Origin: Frondihabitans sp.
GTDB lineage: Bacteria; Actinomycetota; Actinomycetes; Actinomycetales; Microbacteriaceae
Reading direction: 5' to 3'
NCBI GenBank assembly: GCA_025464735.1
Contig: JAODMX010000423.1
Location: 1 to 5,072 of the forward strand
Length of the DNA: 5,072 bases
Below are positions 4,131 through 5,072 of the stretch, one piece after another; the first letter of the stretch is position 1; every line of letters starts with the position of its first letter. The translations under genes and the position numbers were made by a program. The notes below the pieces were generated by a model, which ran no database searches, was not told the DNA's origin, and was given only the letters and a program-made list of their open reading frames with translations.

Positions 4131-5072
4131 CCTCTTCTTCGCGTCTCGGGGCCACGGATCCTGCGTCGCTGCCCGGCGATCCGGCCCCGTCGGGCAGCCC
4201 CGCCACCGATTTCGCGGTGACCCTGCTGGCTGAGTTCGAGGCCGCCGGCGTCCGTGACATCGTGTTGAGCCCGGGCTCGCGCTCGCAGGCCCTCGCGCTC
4301 GCGGCGGCCGAATTCGAGAAGCAGGGGCGCCTCCGGCTCCACGTACGTCTCGACGAACGCTCGGCGGGCTTCCTCGCGCTCGGGCTCGCGGTCGAGTCCG
4401 CCGTGCCGACCGTGATCGTGACGACCTCGGGCACTGCCGTCGCCAACCTGCATCCCGCTGTCCTGGAGGCGCACCACTCCGGGGTCCCACTGCTCCTCGT
4501 GACGGCCGATCGCCCGGCCGAGCTCCGAGGTGTCGGATCCAACCAGACCACTCACCAGTCCGACCTCTTCGGGCCTGCGCTCCGACTCATTCGCGACGTC
4601 GACGCGCCGGTCGACAGCGGAGTCGACCGGGAGGGGGTCCGCGCTCTGGTTCGCGAGGCGATGTCCGGGGCGCTGGGTCGATCGAGCGCCCCCGGCAAGC
4701 CGGCAGCCCCCGGGCCGGTTCAGCTCAACGTGGCGTTTCGGGAGCCCCTGTCCGCGCCGGTCACGACGTTGCCTGCGGTCGCGGCTGTCGGTGGTGCGAG
4801 TGTCGACGTTCCGGCTTCGAGCACAGGATCCCTGGGCGGCCCGCCTGCGCCGCTCCTGCCTCCCTCCGCCACCTCGGTCGCCCTCGAGGTCGACGTCGAA
4901 CCCGCCACCGTGGTCATCGCGGGCCACGGCGCCGGCCCCCGAGCCGAAGAAGTGGCGCGTTTGCTCGGGGCGCCTCTCGTGGCGGAAGTCTCGAGCGGGT
5001 CCCGGTTCGGCCCCCACCTCGTCTCCTCGTACCGTGCTCTTCTCGACGACCTGACATCCGGCGGGCGGGTGC
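4127..5072 (+). CDS. menD: SEPHCHC synthase MenD, N-terminal part (runs off right edge)
   Basis: The frame from the ATG at 4127 is open for 315 codons to the window end, about half of the usual MenD length of roughly 550-600 residues. MenD is a thiamine-diphosphate enzyme that joins isochorismate and the succinic semialdehyde unit of 2-oxoglutarate, the first committed step of the pathway. Visible blocks are VLSPGSRSQALALA (residues 46-59), LDERSAGFLALGLA (75-88) with the ThDP-activating glutamate as Glu77, TTSGTAVANLHPAVLEA (99-115), and TADRPAELRGVGSNQTTHQSD (126-146). VQLNVAFREPLSAP (198-211) marks the end of the first domain. The ThDP-binding C-terminal domain is outside the window. About 25 extra Ser/Pro/Ala-rich residues precede the usual start, and the linker at 212-258 is long and rich in Ala, Pro, Val and Ser. 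No in-frame start lies close upstream, and GGAG 8 nt ahead supports this ATG. Confidence 0.95.
   Translation, partial: MTSSSRLGATDPASLPGDPAPSGSPATDFAVTLLAEFEAAGVRDIVLSPGSRSQALALAAAEFEKQGRLRLHVRLDERSAGFLALGLAVESAVPTVIVTTSGTAVANLHPAVLEAHHSGVPLLLVTADRPAELRGVGSNQTTHQSDLFGPALRLIRDVDAPVDSGVDREGVRALVREAMSGALGRSSAPGKPAAPGPVQLNVAFREPLSAPVTTLPAVAAVGGASVDVPASSTGSLGGPPAPLLPPSATSVALEVDVEPATVVIAGHGAGPRAEEVARLLGAPLVAEVSSGSRFGPHLVSSYRALLDDLTSGGRV

Noticed and set aside
3628..4551. Long minus-strand open frame continuing upstream of the DUF4229 gene
   Set aside because: It is antisense to the PLDc_N gene and menD and is Arg/Ser/Ala-rich, as expected of a high-GC shadow frame. Only the last 97 codons resemble a real protein.
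4598..4630. Cluster of three GTCGAC sites in menD
   Set aside because: They are explained by Val-Asp codons (GTC GAC) in a GC-biased coding sequence and have no regular spacing suggesting a binding array.
4085..5017. 310-codon minus-strand open frame opposite menD
   Set aside because: The plus strand shows all MenD N-terminal motifs in one frame. The minus frame has an Arg/Gly/Asp-rich composition with no recognisable domain.
1..5072. CRISPR array, insertion sequence, tRNA or riboswitch
   Set aside because: Nothing in the window shows regularly spaced repeats, transposase motifs, a tRNA cloverleaf or a thiamine-type riboswitch. All gaps between genes are 78 bp or less.

Overview
This window is a menaquinone (vitamin K2) biosynthesis locus from a high-GC Gram-positive bacterium. 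By protein character and gene order it is most likely an actinobacterium of the Microbacteriaceae/Micrococcales type. The grounds are the strong G/C third-position bias, the GTG starts, the Mycobacterium-like MenB with an aspartate at the bicarbonate site, the short actinobacterial MenE, and the neighbouring actinobacterial DUF4229 and PLDc_N membrane proteins. The genus assignment is inference.

Layout from left to right. At 1-217 on the minus strand is the 5' end of menC (o-succinylbenzoate synthase), running off the left edge. A 43-bp divergent gap follows, then menB (261-1169, +), menE (1171-2331, +) and menA (2341-3309, +), packed with gaps of 1 and 9 bp. menA converges on a small membrane-protein gene of the DUF4229 type (3334-3627, -), and the 24-bp gap overlaps a perfect 7-bp hairpin that could act as a two-way terminator. 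That gene diverges across 78 bp from a second small membrane-protein gene, of the PLDc_N type (3706-4074, +). menD follows after 52 bp (4127 to the right edge, +) and is cut off at roughly half its length.

The enzymes form consecutive steps. MenD makes SEPHCHC from isochorismate and 2-oxoglutarate, and after loss of pyruvate (MenH, not in this window) MenC dehydrates the product to o-succinylbenzoate. MenE activates this to OSB-CoA, MenB closes the second ring to DHNA-CoA, and after thioesterase action MenA prenylates DHNA at the membrane. MenF, MenH, the thioesterase and the final methyltransferase are not visible here. The two small membrane proteins have no established function in the pathway.

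This is a known pathway and I see no wholly new system. The points worth following are regulatory. Four genes have a TANNNT -10 hexamer only 6-7 nt before the start codon, indicating leaderless mRNAs, and the menA hexamer includes the menE stop codon. A near-identical 13-nt motif occurs in both divergent promoter regions. menD, the exception with a Shine-Dalgarno sequence, is preceded by a possible five-codon leader ORF overlapping its ATG.
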